Positions 5,587 through 7,191 of a DNA stretch of 7,191 bases are shown here, piece after piece. The DNA comes from an uncultured Syntrophomonadaceae bacterium (GTDB taxonomy: Bacteria; Bacillota; Syntrophomonadia; Syntrophomonadales; Syntrophomonadaceae). Numbering within the stretch: position 1 is the stretch's first letter; each line of letters begins with the position of its first letter. Where the stretch lies: contig CALXSZ010000063.1 of NCBI GenBank assembly GCA_944391275.1, positions 1-7,191 of the forward strand, written 5' to 3'. The position numbers and the translations under genes were made by a program. The notes beneath the pieces are model-generated. The model saw nothing but the letters and a program-made list of their open reading frames with translations. It was not told where the DNA came from and searched no databases.

Positions 5587-7191
5587 ATGATCGGAGAGAT
5601 TTTAGGAGGAACCTTATTCGTAGGAGCGGTAGGGGTTTTCGCAAAATTGGCGGATAAAGTGCCAAAAGCTATGGTAGATACACGATTGAGTGTGTTAAAT
5701 ATTGGATCCCAACGCTCCGTACCGCTTCCGGAATACGGTGAATATACCTATTCAAACCATAATCGGGAAGATTCTGTATGGTGGGTATACTATGGCCGAG
5801 ACGAAGCCAGCGGGTATGACGGCTATACTCTTACATTAAATGGCGTTGCGCTTGATTCCTATACGGGAGGGGAAGGAATTTATGCCAATGGGGACCTACA
5901 TATTCAGGTTGTTGGAGAAAATAAGATTGGTTGGGGGATGACCTCGCTTCCAACGTGTGCGATTCATTTTCAAGGCAATTTGATGATTACGGGGAAAGGG
6001 TCTTTAAAAGCAGCGGGAAAAGAGCATACGGTTTTTTCGGAAAAAGGCGATTTGGTGATTTGCGGGCAAGATGTGCAGTTTGAGGGACCGAACGCCATAA
6101 CGCTTTATGAGGGAAAATGTTATTTTGAAGAAGGAACAACGGCGTTGACTGGGAAATTAACCGTTCAAGGTATTCTTCTTCATCCGAACGTGAAAATTAC
6201 GTCTGCGCGAGATACTGTGGGAAAAGTCTTGGATACCCCTCGGGTTGGTTTATCAGAATTTTACGCGAAAAAAAGCGCCGTTCATACCGTAAAAATCAGC
6301 GATACAGTTGAAACTCCGGAAGTTAAACCGTTAAATGGAAGCGAAGTAGAGGCTGGGGAATTGGCTCGAGCAAGTTGCCCGACGGAGAACGCTCAGGTTT
6401 TCTATACGACGGATGGTAGCGATCCTTTTGTTCATGGCGAAATTTACCAAGAACCCATACCCATTTACGAAGGAATCCAGTTGAGACTGGGAGCGAAAAG
6501 TTCGGGGCTAAAAAACAGCGCGGTGATAGAAGCGGGGTATACGATCCGTAAACATCGGCTTATATGGCAGCTGGACGGGGAAATTTGGGGTGAAATAGCT
6601 GAAAAAACCTATGGGGAATCGATTCAAACGCCCAATATCCCGGAAAAAGAAGGGTATACTTTCACAGGTTGGAAAGATGTTCCTGAAACGATGCCAGCCC
6701 AAGACTTGATTGTACAAGGGAAATATCATCCGAATCGGTATACGTTTACTTGTCAGATTCAGAATCAGATTTATGCCCGGGACACGTATTTCTATCAATC
6801 TCCTGTTAAAAAACCGGCAACGCCTGCCCGATTTGGATATGATTTTAGCGGATGGGGGGAAATCCCTGAAACAATGCCGGCGCGCGACGTCGTTTTAAAG
6901 GGAAATTGGCGGCCGAAACGTTTTCGCTTTTGTTGTCTCTTAGAGGGAAGGGTTTATGCGGCTGATTGGTATGATTATGAATCCAGCATAAAGACGCCGG
7001 CTTCGCCTGCAAGAATCGGCTATACTTTTAGTGGCTGGGGAGAGATTCCAGCTAAGATGCCGGCGCATAACGTTATCTTGGAGGGGACTTTTCGAGTGCA
7101 TACGCATACGCTTACTTGGTTGCTCGATGGCGAGATTGTCGCTAGACGGGAAGTTGCGTATGGGACTCCTTTGATTCCGGAAGCGGTTGAG
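5587..7191 (+). CDS. Modular repeat surface-type protein with InlB B-type repeats, partial (3' end beyond the window)
   Basis: The frame is open from ATG 5587 through the last base (535 codons, no stop), so the C-terminus and any anchor are unseen. AGGAGGA (5574-5580) lies 6 bases before the ATG, and an in-frame TGA at 5572 excludes an earlier start. Residues 1-20 (MIGEILGGTLFVGAVGVFAK) are mildly hydrophobic, but the only charge before the hydrophobic stretch is acidic and there is no clear cleavage site, so this is not a classical signal peptide. Residues about 78-200 hold repeated short strands with GIYANGDLHIQV, GNLMITGKGSL and KGDLVICG, resembling the beta-helix/carbohydrate-binding-like segments found beside InlB-type repeats. 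Residues about 242-320 (VFYTTDGSDP) match the chitobiase C-terminal-like (CHB_HEX_C) module. From 322 on come tandem Listeria-Bacteroides repeats (GYxFxGW...MPAxxxxxxG). A cell-surface adhesin or carbohydrate-binding role is inferred; no catalytic motif is seen. Confidence 0.82.
   Translation, partial: MIGEILGGTLFVGAVGVFAKLADKVPKAMVDTRLSVLNIGSQRSVPLPEYGEYTYSNHNREDSVWWVYYGRDEASGYDGYTLTLNGVALDSYTGGEGIYANGDLHIQVVGENKIGWGMTSLPTCAIHFQGNLMITGKGSLKAAGKEHTVFSEKGDLVICGQDVQFEGPNAITLYEGKCYFEEGTTALTGKLTVQGILLHPNVKITSARDTVGKVLDTPRVGLSEFYAKKSAVHTVKISDTVETPEVKPLNGSEVEAGELARASCPTENAQVFYTTDGSDPFVHGEIYQEPIPIYEGIQLRLGAKSSGLKNSAVIEAGYTIRKHRLIWQLDGEIWGEIAEKTYGESIQTPNIPEKEGYTFTGWKDVPETMPAQDLIVQGKYHPNRYTFTCQIQNQIYARDTYFYQSPVKKPATPARFGYDFSGWGEIPETMPARDVVLKGNWRPKRFRFCCLLEGRVYAADWYDYESSIKTPASPARIGYTFSGWGEIPAKMPAHNVILEGTFRVHTHTLTWLLDGEIVARREVAYGTPLIPEAVE
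6550..7191 (+). repeat. Tandem InlB B-type repeats, about 61 residues (183 bp) each
   Basis: Within the repeat protein, units start at about residues 322, 384, 445 and 506 (DNA about 6550, 6736, 6919 and 7102), the fourth cut by the window edge. Each has a strand pair (for example LIWQLDGEIW or LTWLLDGEIV), a K/T-P-x-x-P linker, then GYTFSGWGEIP and MPAxxVxLxG. Spacing between the GY-F-GW motifs is 60 then 61 residues. Units have diverged at the DNA level, so they are not a recent duplication. Confidence 0.85.

Overview
The window looks like a chromosomal stretch from a Bacillota (Firmicutes) bacterium of moderate base composition. The evidence is the strong AGGAGG-type ribosome binding sites, sigma-A-like promoters, a Rho-independent terminator, and the combination of MltG, a U32 protein and a DUF4911 protein next to an M24 aminopeptidase and EF-P. 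Clostridia or Negativicutes fit best, but the sequence does not settle this and nothing here proves a finer placement.

Left half (minus strand): from a promoter near 3433-3460, mltG (peptidoglycan lytic transglycosylase), a U32-family protein of the TrhP/YrrO tRNA-hydroxylation type, and a small DUF4911 protein run leftward as a tight cluster. The U32 and DUF4911 genes overlap by an ATGA. After about 310 bases with a hairpin, short direct repeats and a doubtful 76-codon ORF comes a partial DUF1835 gene that leaves the window at base 1.

Middle (plus strand): a divergent promoter (3475-3503) drives an M24 Xaa-Pro aminopeptidase and efp, which is followed by a clear intrinsic terminator (about 5254-5284). 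The two divergent promoters sit side by side in about 160 bases.

Right part (plus strand): a roughly 300-base spacer holds a 29-codon small ORF, a bulged hairpin and a -10-like box. A long ORF then starts at 5587 and runs open off the right edge (535 codons visible). It encodes a modular surface-type protein: a segment resembling beta-helix/carbohydrate-binding-like domains, a chitobiase C-terminal-like module, then at least three and a half tandem InlB B-type (Listeria-Bacteroides) repeats of about 61 residues. It has no classical signal peptide, and it is the least ordinary item in the window.

The core genes are housekeeping: cell-wall processing (mltG), translation fidelity or speed (U32 tRNA modification, EF-P) and peptide turnover (aminopeptidase). 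I found no rRNA, tRNA, CRISPR array, insertion sequence or phage gene. I do not see convincing evidence of a wholly new system; the candidates worth following are the unusual repeat protein and the U32-DUF4911 pair.
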